Positions 22,601 through 32,276 of a DNA stretch of 64,000 nt are shown piece after piece. The DNA is from Mesostigma viride (Eukaryota > Streptophyta > Mesostigmatophyceae > Mesostigmatales > Mesostigmataceae): NCBI GenBank assembly GCA_009746045.1, contig RPFO01000123.1, forward strand, positions 277,501 through 341,500, read 5' to 3'. Numbering within the stretch: the first letter of the stretch is position 1; every line of letters starts with the position of its first letter. Below the pieces are notes generated by a model. That model worked only from the letters and a program-made list of their open reading frames with translations, was not told the origin of the DNA and did not search any database. The translations under genes and the position numbers were made by a program.

Positions 22601-23890
22601 GATCCGCCTACCGGTATCAATGACCTGGTACCAGCAGGTTTGCCTTGAGAATTATGCCACATGCAAGACAGTGTTTGTGCGGAGATGCTGGTGGTGCAAA
22701 CGACAGAATACCCCCATCCATGCCGCGCACAACAGTCAACACAGGGGACACCGACCCACGAGGCATGCTTGTGGGACCCGTGCGTGGGGCAAGCAGTGGG
22801 CAGGCATGCGTGCCATGGCAGAGGGCCCGAGGGAGAGACCCACCCAGTGACCCAACGGATCGGAATACTACACGTTACAACTGATGGTTTAAGCGCGGAG
22901 CTTGTGACGTGGGCAGGATATCGCCGCTTCCAGTTGCCTGAACCACCCCGTTGTGGCAGGTACTCGAGATAGATCTTGGTGATAGCAGCAGAGGGTGGCG
23001 CCTAGAATCCAGAACATTCTTACTAACTAACGTTCTCCCAAACTAACTTGTCCCGTTTGTCTGTCATGTTCGGGAATTCGTCAGCTCTCAGAATTGTCTT
23101 TTACGGGCTAGGTAACTTGTGCTCAAAGGATGAAGGCAGCACAAAAAAACTCATTTCAGCGTGTAACCAACCGCATCTGTATATCCACCCAGATAATCTC
23201 GTACGATAACAATAGACAATCTACGATGCCCTACAAGCATCATAGTAAAAACCTATTCACAAAGCGACGAACCTCAGCATAGGGGCACGGCAACAATTAG
23301 ATCAGCAACTGGTCCTTGCCTAACGGATCCATCCTCAAAGAAGTAATCTGATACAGGCGAAATCACACAATTGACTCACCATTGTCCTGTCACGACGAGG
23401 CTTTCTCCCTGTAAAAAGGCAAAGACCCCGCAAGAGCCAGAGAAAAACCAAAGTTGCAATCAGTAAAGGTGGGGAAGGCAAGAGCGAAGAAATAACAGCT
23501 TTGCACTGACAATCCGCGCTAATCTAACGCAAGGCCTGACGTTCCAATATTCCCAGGGATTTGGGATGTAAAAGAGCGATGACAAAGTGCCATGGTTAAA
23601 AAAGACAAATACATATACACAATTTAAACTTGCAGGCAACAGGGAGGAAAGGCGCGTATACGTACCAGGCCAAAAAGCAGGAGCTTCTCCGATCCTGGAG
23701 GTATCCGGATCATCTCGACCAGGGCCTGTCTGAGAGCTTGAAGTTCCGCCATGCCATAGTCAGGACCTGAAGGATTGCTGAATGGATGATTGTGCTGCGG
23801 ATCTATCGGGGGCCGCCCGGGCGCTTGGCCAAGCGCAACCGAGACGAGGCTAAGCGTCCATAAACAAACCCAAATGGAACGCATTTTCAA
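16676..23890 (-). CDS. Secreted/type I membrane protein with Frizzled-CRD-like cysteine-rich domain, at least 7 exons
   Basis: Exon 1 (23890-23666) encodes a signal peptide, MKMRSIWVCLWTLSLVSVAL then GQAPGRPP, ending at donor CTG/GTACGT. Later exons recognised: 22086-22013 (ECNPFGPCIAIPP...LTCPDI); one near 21300-21400 with CDAFTECLPHLDTSCPATC (edges uncertain); 21005-20916 (SVDCAFHSEAMAELRAK); 18783-18706 (LSQKKLWCGQLAPTCG); 18257-17716; and the last, 16925-16676. The last three joints are in phase. LWCGQLAPTC followed about 45 residues on by LPCRAMCSAVTATCGCG resembles the FLC..YAP.C and PCR..C...C core of Frizzled domains. The final exon holds a transmembrane helix (AGAVVGIVFLVLLLVGAGGA) and a 34-residue cytosolic tail. 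At least one exon between 22.1 and 23.66 kb is still missing, since phases do not match. The intron at 18.8-20.9 kb hosts a TTAA-flanked element. It looks like a cell-surface protein; the ligand is unknown. Confidence 0.6.
19360..20858. repeat. 34-bp minisatellite split by a transposon
   Basis: Units start at 19360, 19394, 19428 and 19462 and share GTTCRCCACCCGTTGTTTGA plus TTAACTAATTAATT. The fourth is cut at 19485 and resumes at 20815 with CTACTTAATT, followed by one more unit at 20825-20858. The 24 + 10 bases on either side add to exactly one 34-bp unit. Confidence 0.9.
19482..20814. mobile_element. TTAA-flanked TIR element 2 (piggyBac-like, non-autonomous)
   Basis: The insert 19486-20810 (1325 bp) interrupts the 34-bp minisatellite. 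The left flank is TTAA (19482-19485) and the right flank TCAA (20811-20814), one substitution apart. Inward ends are TCCATAGTCGG on the left and CCCTTCGTCGG on the right. Removing the insert with one flank copy restores the repeat register exactly, which fixes the boundaries independently of the ends. It lies in an intron of the membrane-protein gene. No transposase frame is seen. Confidence 0.78.
21040..21250. repeat. GGGCAGG-rich minisatellite, intronic
   Basis: Imperfect units of about 34 bp built on GGGAGGGCAGGCAAGGGCAG, purine-rich on the plus strand. It lies in an intron of the membrane-protein gene on the opposite strand. Confidence 0.85.
22087..23665. other. Long intron region of the membrane-protein gene
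   Basis: About 1.6 kb between recognised exons 1 and 2. At least one small exon is expected here because the phases of the flanking exons disagree, but none could be picked out with confidence. Confidence 0.4.
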
Positions 23891-24231
23891 AGCCTGTTAA
23901 GAACCTTTTATGAATTGCGACCAAAGCCTTCAACTATTTTGCCAGCACACCGCGACAACACTGCTCGTGATGCGATGCATGTTTTCGGGCTCGTCAGTAA
24001 GCTTAATACAGTACCTACGTCGCAAGTGTCGCTGCCATGCAGGCAGGACGCGTTGAGCTTCTGCTCGACTGCTCGCGCGAAAGCTCCACAGTCCACGTGT
24101 CCCAAGCCCAACTAATGTACTGTAGACAGTATGTACTGTAAGGGCAGGAAGATTCCCTCTCTGGCTCTCTCTGCTGCCCATGTTGAGTTGAGTTTATTCC
24201 CGCGCCGGTGGTCCGACAGGGTTATTAATCA

Positions 24232-24432
24232 GGCGGAGCCAATTTTCGGAAGAACCGTCAGGTTCGCCAGAATTGGCGAAGCTTATAAGGCCGTACACGT
24301 GAGAAAACATAGGAATAGGGGATGAAAATCCGTCAATCCATCCATACATACATCCATCCATACATACATCCACCGAATTTGTCCCGAATTTGCAAGCATA
24401 AGGGTGAGGTTCTTCCGAAAATTGGCTCCGCC
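24232..24432. promoter_or_regulatory. Perfect 25-bp inverted repeat in divergent promoter region
   Basis: 24232-24256 (GGCGGAGCCAATTTTCGGAA plus GAACC) is exactly inverted at 24408-24432, with 151 bp between. The spacer contains CATCCATACATACATCC runs. It sits between the divergent membrane-protein gene (start 23890, minus) and the cyclophilin gene (start 24956, plus). It may be ends of a small inserted element or a regulatory structure. Confidence 0.85.
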
Positions 24433-24503
24433 GTAGAGTTTCAACGGGCAAGTTGCAAACACGCACGTTACTTGATAGTGGATCCAACGGCTGGTCCTGC
24501 CTT

Positions 24504-24589
24504 GTTGTTGTTGTTGTTGTTGCCCACGCCGCCAATGGTCCTGCCTGCAATGTTATGTATGCGGCGTGGGCAACAACAACAACAACAAC
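24504..24589. promoter_or_regulatory. Perfect 29-bp inverted repeat, (GTT)n-GCCCACGCCGC
   Basis: 24504-24532 is (GTT)6 followed by GCCCACGCCGC; 24561-24589 is its exact reverse complement, ending in (AAC)n. The loop is 28 bases. Transcribed from either strand this would form a stable hairpin. It lies 367 bp upstream of the cyclophilin start codon. Confidence 0.88.
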
Positions 24590-24955
24590 TAGGCTACAGT
24601 ACTGTACAGTACAGTTGGCTCAAAGCTTGCCTATTTCGTGACGTGGCGGAGCGAAGGGCGGCACAGGGGGGCAGCTGTTTCGCAAATTTCGAGTGCTTGG
24701 GTCCCAGCGGAAGGCCAGTGGCACTCCATCTAACAACCCATGACTAACTGACTGTGGACGGGAGTTGACGGGCGTTACCCAAGCTATCCTCGCACCCTGC
24801 AGGTTCACTGTATGCTACGGCGACTGAGTCATGGAAGGCATGCCGGATATTTGACCCTCCCTTTTTGCGACGCTTATCTGGTGTTGCCATCGCCGTGCGT
24901 GGGCCAACTGCCGACGTTGCCTGAGAAAGTAGCGTCTTTTATTGCACCTTCAGCC

Positions 24956-27900
24956 ATGGCCAGCGTCTCGCAGATGGTATGCATTTTTTTATGGAAGGCC
25001 GCAACTTAAGCGTTTCTAATGGATAGTTTTCTCCCCGGTTAGTGACCTACTCGAGGTATACTTACTTTTTTCTTCTGTGCGGTACGTGGTACGTCGTTCC
25101 CTGTTGCAGTGCCGCACGGCATGTTGTAGCTCCCTGCAGAAGCTCTCGGTGCAAGCCGTGGCGACGAGCTCGACTGTCGCTGCCAAGAAGCCTGCAGCGC
25201 TCAGCCATGGCCCTGCGGCACGGTTTGGGATGCGCTCCAGCGGATTTGTGCGGAGCGGTGCCGTGTTCACCACTTCCATGCGCCCCAGCCACGCTGTGGT
25301 GACGCGTTCTTTGGCTGTGAAGGCGGTAGGTAGCTTGTGATGGTGTTCAGTTGTTAACCCCGAAGAGCTTTATTGTGTCATCATTTTACTGCAGTTTTGA
25401 TGTGGTCTAGGCAGCTGCGTGTCCAGGCAGAAGCGTGGAAATTCCGTTTTCGCATCACGGCAGCTGAAATTTTACCAATGCGGTTGCGTTTTCCTGGTGA
25501 CGCACTGATTTGCGGCTGCAGGCTGCCGAGCCAGAAGTGACACACAAGGTGTACTTCGACATCACCATTGGCAGCCAGCCCGCTGGCCGGATAACGCTCG
25601 GCCTGTACGGCAAGGACGTGCCAAAGACCGCGGAAAATTTCCGCGCTCTGTGCACAAGTAAGGCTTGCAGTTAGTCATGTGCATGACATGACTTTGATGT
25701 GGAATTGCAGCTCGGTGGGAGAACTGTATGTGGTGCACAGAGACTGGTATCCCATGGGGCCGCCTGTAGTATGCCACTTGCTTACTCGCACCAACAGAAC
25801 ACAGCAGGCGGTTGAGGGAGAAATTCGTTTTTGAGTATACACTGGATGGAAGCTATGCACCACGTGGGTTTGTAGGAAGTTGTAACGCTGCAGAGGGTGG
25901 TGCATGGTTGCGCTTACTTGAGGGGATGCGGTGGGAAGAGGCAGTGGTGCACTTGATGTTGTTTAGTTGAAAGCTTAGTTGGTCCAGTATTTGGCACGGC
26001 AGCGTGTCGGGTTGCTGGTCTGGCAGTGGCAGAACTCAGGGCTAGTGCTGCCGTTTGTCACACCAGGCCCACGTAACCTATCCTGCCAGCTAGCACAGCG
26101 CACAGCCTCCTATCTTTTTTAGATACGTACATATCGATGCGGCATGGCTGTCATGTCGGTTGCCCCGGTCAACCCATCCTTGCGTGACTGCGGAGTCACC
26201 CTGGACAGCTGCGCACGCGTGGCATGCACCCCCGTGCGTTTGCTCAAACTCCCTGAGCAGATGCATCGCTGGCAAGGCCATTGATGTTCGCCGGGTATCT
26301 GATTGTGATCTGTCATGCGCCCGGTGATGTTACCAGGTTCATGCTCTCGCGCATATTGCGTCGTCAGCGCACATGTCCCTCCTGCCATGGTCCTTATGGA
26401 GTACGTGGTTGGTGCCGCTGTGGTTGGTGCTGTCATACGGCCTCAGGCGTTTCTTCTTCCCCAGCCCCGCCCCAGCCCCATACAGCTCTGGACCTTGTCC
26501 CTATTTTCGGTGCTCCTCCCTCACCTGGTTGCAGCGTCCTGGGGCGATCCGCCCAGATATTCACGTACAGGCACACCCCACACTTGCCTCTGTCCCCACC
26601 GCTGCCGTTGCATATGCCAGCCTCAAATTCCCTTGTGCGCGCAACCTGTCCGTCAATCTGCTGGGCCCCTGCATCCCCACCATCGCAAGCCCCCTTCCAT
26701 TCCCTCTGACATCGGCCATGTCCAGCCTGCTCTCACACCCACCTTTGTCCGTTCTCTCGCTTGCCCTGCCCTGATATCCCGTCCCCCATGATCTTCCCCC
26801 CCCCCGCCCCCCGGTTCTTCGTACGCCCTGCCCCCAGATGAGATGGGCTTTGGCTACAAGGGCTCTGCCTTCCACCGCGTGATCGCCAACTTCATGGTAA
26901 GCTAAGCACACAGGCAGCAAATGGCTGGTGAGCACGCAGGGGTCAGTCCTGCAACAAGTATGGAGGCCAACCAAGGCAACAAGGGGGTTGCCTAGCGACA
27001 CAGTGCCGATATCCATGTATCATGTATGGGGTCAGGAATAAAGCGTGTCCTTAGGCTGGCATAGGGATGCGTATCCGGGCGGCCCAGTAGGGGTTGCCGT
27101 TTGTGGGCCAGACGGGATGAACTGCAAACCCCCGCGTTTGGGTCCCCAGTGCCCTGCATCCGCTCCCGCCCAGCCACACCCTTATCACCTTACACCCAAT
27201 GGGTACAGTCCTTGTGTTTTTTTCCTGTGGGTCTTGACACTGCCCACGTGCTGGAAGGACAGTGGGTTTCCTGTGTGCTCATCCAGTGTCTAACCTAACT
27301 GCTGTGGTGCATTCTACGACTTGGTGTGTTCCCTGCCCCATTCTTCTACCCCAGATCCAAGGAGGCGATTTTACAAACGGAAATGTGAGTGCCTTTGGCT
27401 TCCGCAGTGGAACACCAGTATGTGCTCGTTCCCTTTTCCGGCCGAGTGCAAAACTTGGCCACCAGCATACGGCTATGTGGGATGCGTAGCTGGCTGGGGT
27501 AATGGGTGGTGGCTTGAACGCAGCCAGCGTCAGCAATGTATGCCGGTCTCTCCTGGGGTAATGAGTGTTGGCATTAAAGCAGCTAGATCAAGGCGTTCTG
27601 GTGGTGCAGTGTTCCAGTGGATAGCACGAGGACTCTGGATGGTGACCATGGGGGTCCAAAGCTAGCTGCATGTTTTCAGGCAAAGATACGATCTGCATGG
27701 TTGACTCAGACGGCAATCACAAGCGCTGATGGCCAAACCCTGACAAGGTGTAGGCATGTCCATCCAACCATGTTTCCCGGTGCTAGTGTTCTGTGGCGCG
27801 GCACCTGGCTGAGGCACCTGGCTGACACATCTAGTCATCATTTTTGTGTGCATGCATCGGGTTGCGCCCTGGGTGGTTGGTTGATGTCAAACCCCTCTGT

Positions 27901-29317
27901 ATGCGCATGGCAGGGCACGGGCGGTAAGAGCATCTACGGCGACAAGTTTGCGGATGAGAGTTTCAAGCGTAAGTGCCCCTCGTGCGCGTATGCGTGGGTC
28001 TTGTTGAGTCTGGCTATCGCTTGCATGCGCGCTGGGTTTGCATCTGTCATTCGTCTCCGCTGCTCCACTTCATGTGTGCTCGCTGTCTCTCTTAGGAGCG
28101 TCTGGTCTGCGATGCAAGCAAACAGGTGTCCTCCTTGCAGGACGCCTCAATCGAATGTAGCCCCTTGCTGCTGCCTCCTGTCCCCTGCCTGGCTGCCTCC
28201 GCCCCCCTGCAGTCAAGCACACCGGCCCGGGCATCCTCTCCATGGCCAATGCGGGGCCCAACACCAACGGCTCCCAGTTCTTCCTCTGCACGGTGCCGGT
28301 GAGTAGCGCGGCAGGCAAGGGGTAGCGCCATGGGCTGGAGGCAGGGCCGTGGGCAAGAGGCAGATGAAAGCAATTGATTTTTTCATTCCGTAAAGCTGTT
28401 GGCAAGATGCAGCGTTGTGTTCAAGAGGAACCGTGGTGGGCAAGAGATAGTAATGTCCTTGACGGAAAGTAGAGCTGCGGGCATGCCAGCTGAAAACAGT
28501 GGCGTTGGGCACGGCTTCGGAGACTTTTTTCTTTTGGATAGAGCTGCCATTCGGGTGGGGTTGAGAAAGTAGTCAGGATGTGCCTCAACGTTTAAATTAT
28601 GCTTGGGAAATGTCTGTGTTCAGAGTGGGGTAGATTACGTCAGAATATGGTTTTTGCACGGTACGGCGGCGCGTGAGACAGCTGCCAGTAGCCTGTGATG
28701 GGTGAAAGTCCTCAGTTCTTTTGAAGAGCAGGGTTTGTAGGAGGAGAGCGCATTGTTGTATGTGCTCGCCTTCCTTGGCGTCTCCTCTCCACGCCCCCAC
28801 GTTACATGAAGTGAGGCAACTACATTAAGTTAGACAACTAAATGGCTATAATTGCCAGTATAGTTGCTTATATTTTATTTAACAGGTTAAGAGAATCGCC
28901 TAAAGAGCTTGGTTTTCCGCCAGTAGAGCTATACAAAGCCCGGGAAATTAATAAAAGAGGATGAAGAACAAGATAATTTAACCACTGCAGAAACAATTAG
29001 AAAATTGTTTTGTAATATAAATATGTGGTACATCTGCTTGGCCAATATGTGCCTGTATATTGTAGTTAGACAACTAAATGGCCGCAAGAACATTTTTTCA
29101 ATTGTGCATGAATTCTAGAATATCAGCAAGGCTATTGCTTGTGCTTCTGCCATCCGTGCCAACCTTGCAGACTCCCTGGCTGGATGGCCGCCACGTTGTC
29201 TTTGGCAAGGTGCTCGAGGGCATGGATGTGGTGACCAAGATTGAGAGCCAGAAGACCAACCGGATGGACCGGCCGCAGCAGGAGTGCGTGATCGCCGACT
29301 GCGGCGAGCTCAAGTAA
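24956..29317 (+). CDS. Cyclophilin-type peptidyl-prolyl isomerase, predicted plastid-targeted, 8 exons
   Basis: Catalyses cis-trans isomerisation of Xaa-Pro bonds. Exons: 24956-24976, 25110-25325, 25522-25657, 26838-26896, 27355-27384, 27914-27968, 28213-28298 and 29171-29317. All have GT...AG borders and join in phase to give 249 residues. Residues 1-79 are Ser/Ala/Arg-rich, low in acidic residues, starting MASVSQMCRTACC, and look like a chloroplast transit peptide. The catalytic domain (80-249) starts [17 protein letters not shown] and keeps the CypA active-site set: R138 in FHRVI, F143-M144, Q146 in QGGDF, W204 and H208 in [12 protein letters not shown]. It ends [11 protein letters not shown]. 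The closest known type is plant stromal CYP20-3/ROC4. Exon 1 (seven codons) is the least certain. Intron 7 (872 bp) carries a small duplicated segment. It is transcribed divergently from the membrane-protein gene. Confidence 0.93.
28801..29072. repeat. Direct repeats within cyclophilin intron 7
   Basis: TTAGACAACTAAATGGC occurs at about 28831 and 29065. TTACATGAAGTGAGGCAACT at 28802 recurs with one change at about 29389, beyond the stop codon. The pattern suggests a small A/T-rich insertion or duplication of the gene's 3' part. Confidence 0.6.
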
Positions 29318-29674
29318 AGGCTGGACACAGGTGCAGCCATTTCCTAGGGGCTGCCTGCACACTGGGGCTTTCTCAGGCCATCTGCTTACATGAAGTGAGA
29401 CAACTGTTCCCGGACGCATGCTTACATATGAGTTGCTTTGAATAGATGACATGTGTACCACGTCTACGCGGAGAATTAAACTGCTGTCAACGTCACCATT
29501 TCTTCAGCAGGCATTTGTCATTACTTTTATTACAGATCTATGCAGCGACTTTCAGGCTGCATTCTTAGGGTACATCTCGGACTTCGGTTTCTAGCCCTTA
29601 CGGAGACTATGGAAGGCTGATAGAGCGACGCTCTCCTTTATTAAGTGGGACACCTATTGCTGGAATAAAATTTA

Positions 29675-29737
29675 AAAAAATTAAAATTAAATTATAACTT
29701 GACTCCGTTGGGAGATCATGTATGAAACGACTAAAAT
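29675..29737 (-). mobile_element. LINE/SINE-type 3' end: hairpin plus A/T tail
   Basis: Read on the minus strand, TGATCTCCCAACGGAGTCA can fold (CTCC-CAAC-GGAG extended by TGA/TCA) and is followed by an A/T-rich tail. It matches the 3' ends of the LINE copies at 7.58 and 38.85 kb. No further body is recognised. Confidence 0.55.
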
Positions 29738-30426
29738 TGTTGTGTTTGCAACAGTCTCAGTATAAGCATTAGCGTGAAAAGATCTTTATACCTGGGTTAG
29801 AGTCTTGACAGATAACTTCACGTCCAGAGCATGCAGCAATGAAGATGAAACTTCAACAGTTGAGGGATTGAGTCCCCACCCTTGTTAGACACAACAGACA
29901 AGTTGTTTCCAAGTCGACTATCTGTTGAAGTAATCGTTGACTTCGAGCAAGGGCTGATTGCTTGATGAAACAAGGAAATCCTTGAATTACACCATAGGTT
30001 TGGTTCCCACGTAAGCTTCTCTCCACGACCTCCACAAACAGGATAAAAGTCATCGTGCATGCAGAGTCAGCTCAATCCTAACCCGAAAGGACCAATCAAA
30101 TGTGAGGAAGCACTCAAGGTAAGATCCTGTCCTCTAAATTCACAAACAACACAAGGCCAGCACTACAGAATCTCCGTGACCTGGAACAAGATCCACCAGG
30201 TGCAAAAGTCGTACAGAGAATCTAATGCTGACTGCACTAGACCATTCAAAGTACCCCACGTGGATCAGGCCACGACCAATGAGGGTAGAACAATAATTTG
30301 ACAAGTCTCAGCAGGCCCAACACTAATCATACTTCGAGCCTCCTAACTGTTCTAAATAATTGTCCCAAAGAACTCAAAGTAAGATCAACAGTAGGAAAAC
30401 TTTGGATGTAACATTTGGTTGTTACA
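29738..30426 (-). repeat. 3' LTR of Ty3/gypsy element
   Basis: On the minus strand the LTR begins TGTAACAACC directly after a polypurine tract and runs about 690 bp. The far end, near ...ACACAACA at 29738, is tentative because no second LTR survives for comparison. Confidence 0.6.
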
Positions 30427-30440
30427 TATCTCCCCCTCAA
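30427..30440 (-). other. Polypurine tract of the gypsy element
   Basis: TTGAGGGGGAGATA immediately precedes TGTAACA, the usual arrangement for plus-strand priming at a 3' LTR. Confidence 0.8.
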
Positions 30441-30824
30441 GACAAGAACTCCGGCAGTTCCTGAAATTCAAGGAGAATAAAACAACACCCACCACAAATA
30501 ACAACACAACGAGAAACAGAAAGTCCACCATCTCTTGGGACAAGCAGATGGGTTTTTACATCCCCCAAAGGGGCCTCCTATCTCATCATCATCTGATCAT
30601 GATCAACTCTGAATTAACAACTCCCACAAAATTGTAATCAACACCAAGTGATCCAAAACACATGCAGGCAGCAGTGCCTGGATAATACAACTGCAATGAC
30701 TACTATGAACCCCTGGAATCTGGAACTTCTGGAAATCTGGACTGGATATCAGAACTGGCCTCATCCATTCTGGTTCCCCAATTCACTCCACAGCCCAATC
30801 TCCAAGCCAATCACTCTGAACCCT

Positions 30825-32111
30825 TCAAAGAGTGAACCAATCCCCCTTCTTCGTATCCTTCCCCTTCATTCCGAACAAGGGAAAATGCTCCACCATGGCC
30901 ACCAGATCTGGCCAGTTCCTGCTGACCTGAATATCCATGCAGGCCTCCGCAGCCTTGCCCAGCTCAGCAGAAAACCGAATGCAAGGAGCAGGGAAGGACA
31001 GGGTGACCACAGCCTGGCGGAGGGGATCAAAGACCCAACCACTAGCTGTCTTGTGGCGACACAGCCAGTTACTGTATGCCCACCAAAGCTGCAGGAAGGC
31101 CTTGACAGGCCCCCAGTTGGCCCCCAATACAGGTACCAACACCCTCAGAGGAGTGAGCCTGGCCCTCAACTCGTTGGGAAACTTGGGCATCTGCAGCCCT
31201 ACAAATACCGTGGTGTCCTTGTGAGGAAAACAAGAAGGCACAGAGCAACTGGAAGACGGAATCATGTCAAACTCCCCCTTCAAGACAGCCTGCTCAATCA
31301 GCTCGGTATATGTCTGAGCATACCCAACTGGCTTCAACTCCCCAAATGCCAGCCTCAGCTCCTCAGGCAGGGCAGCCATCAAATCCTGGCCCTCCACAGG
31401 CCTCATGTCAAGAGAAGGCCAGGGATACATGGCAAAGACAGTGTGCATGATATAGGCCACCAAGGGGGAGCCAATCTCACACAAACTGGGAGGCAAACAG
31501 TCCAGCACCAGCTCTACCATACTCTCAGGCACCAGTTCGCCTTCCTCCACCACCGTCTGGTCCAGGGCCTGCATGGCCTTGTACAAGGAGTTGCACCAGT
31601 CACACTGCTCAGGCACACACTTGCGGTGGTCCACATACTGCTCCACCTGCTTGGTTGGAACAACAGACCTGGGACTGAGATGTACCACAACCTTGGAAGG
31701 TGGGGTGTCCTCCACAGAGGAGGTAACTGGGGCAGCAGGGGTAGGGATAGCCTCCTGGACCACCTGTGCATCAGAGACGGCAGGCACAGCAGAAACTACA
31801 GATGGAAGGTGCCCAGCCCTCACATGCTCTGCCATCTGATTGACCAGATTCTCAACACTGTCCAACCTCGTCATCAGGGCCCCATGACGCTGATCATGAC
31901 GTTGCTGGTCGTACACCATACGTTGAAACAAGTTCAGGAAGTGAGCTTCCACAAACCCAGCATCTTCCTGAAGCGGGGTGGCACCCTAGGAAGCGAGGCA
32001 GCCTGTGGCCCTGGGACCAGCATAGTCGTGCTGGAGCACGTACGTAGCCCTCAAGTCCTCCCGACGTTGGGCTGTTGACCGGGGGGTCCCCTCAGGGTTG
32101 GAGTCTGCCAT
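30825..32111 (-). pseudogene. ORF downstream of integrase/chromodomain, gag-like or accessory, one in-frame stop
   Basis: Begins with ATG at 32111 (MADSNPEGTPRSTAQRRED), 163 bp after the chromodomain stop. An in-frame TAG lies at about 31988-31986, and the frame then runs open for about 385 codons to 30825. It has an N-terminal helical segment (MTRLDSVENLVNQMAEHVR), one C-x2-C (EQCDWC), and a C-terminal Trp-rich part (FLQLWWAYSNWL). No CCHC zinc knuckle and no protease motif are seen. It lies between pol and the polypurine tract, a place more usual for env-like or accessory ORFs. Whether it is a displaced gag or a third ORF cannot be decided from the sequence. Confidence 0.6.
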
Positions 32112-32276
32112 GGCTGGCAACCACAGACACACAGCACCACACAGGAGTTAGCAGTACTCACTGGGAGCTATGAAGGGGAGCACACCGCTCAGAGCCCATG
32201 ACATACCACTCAGGCAAGGTCAATCCCATATTGATGCTGGCAATAGTCTAGTACTGCAGAGTGACTGTTGGTGAGA

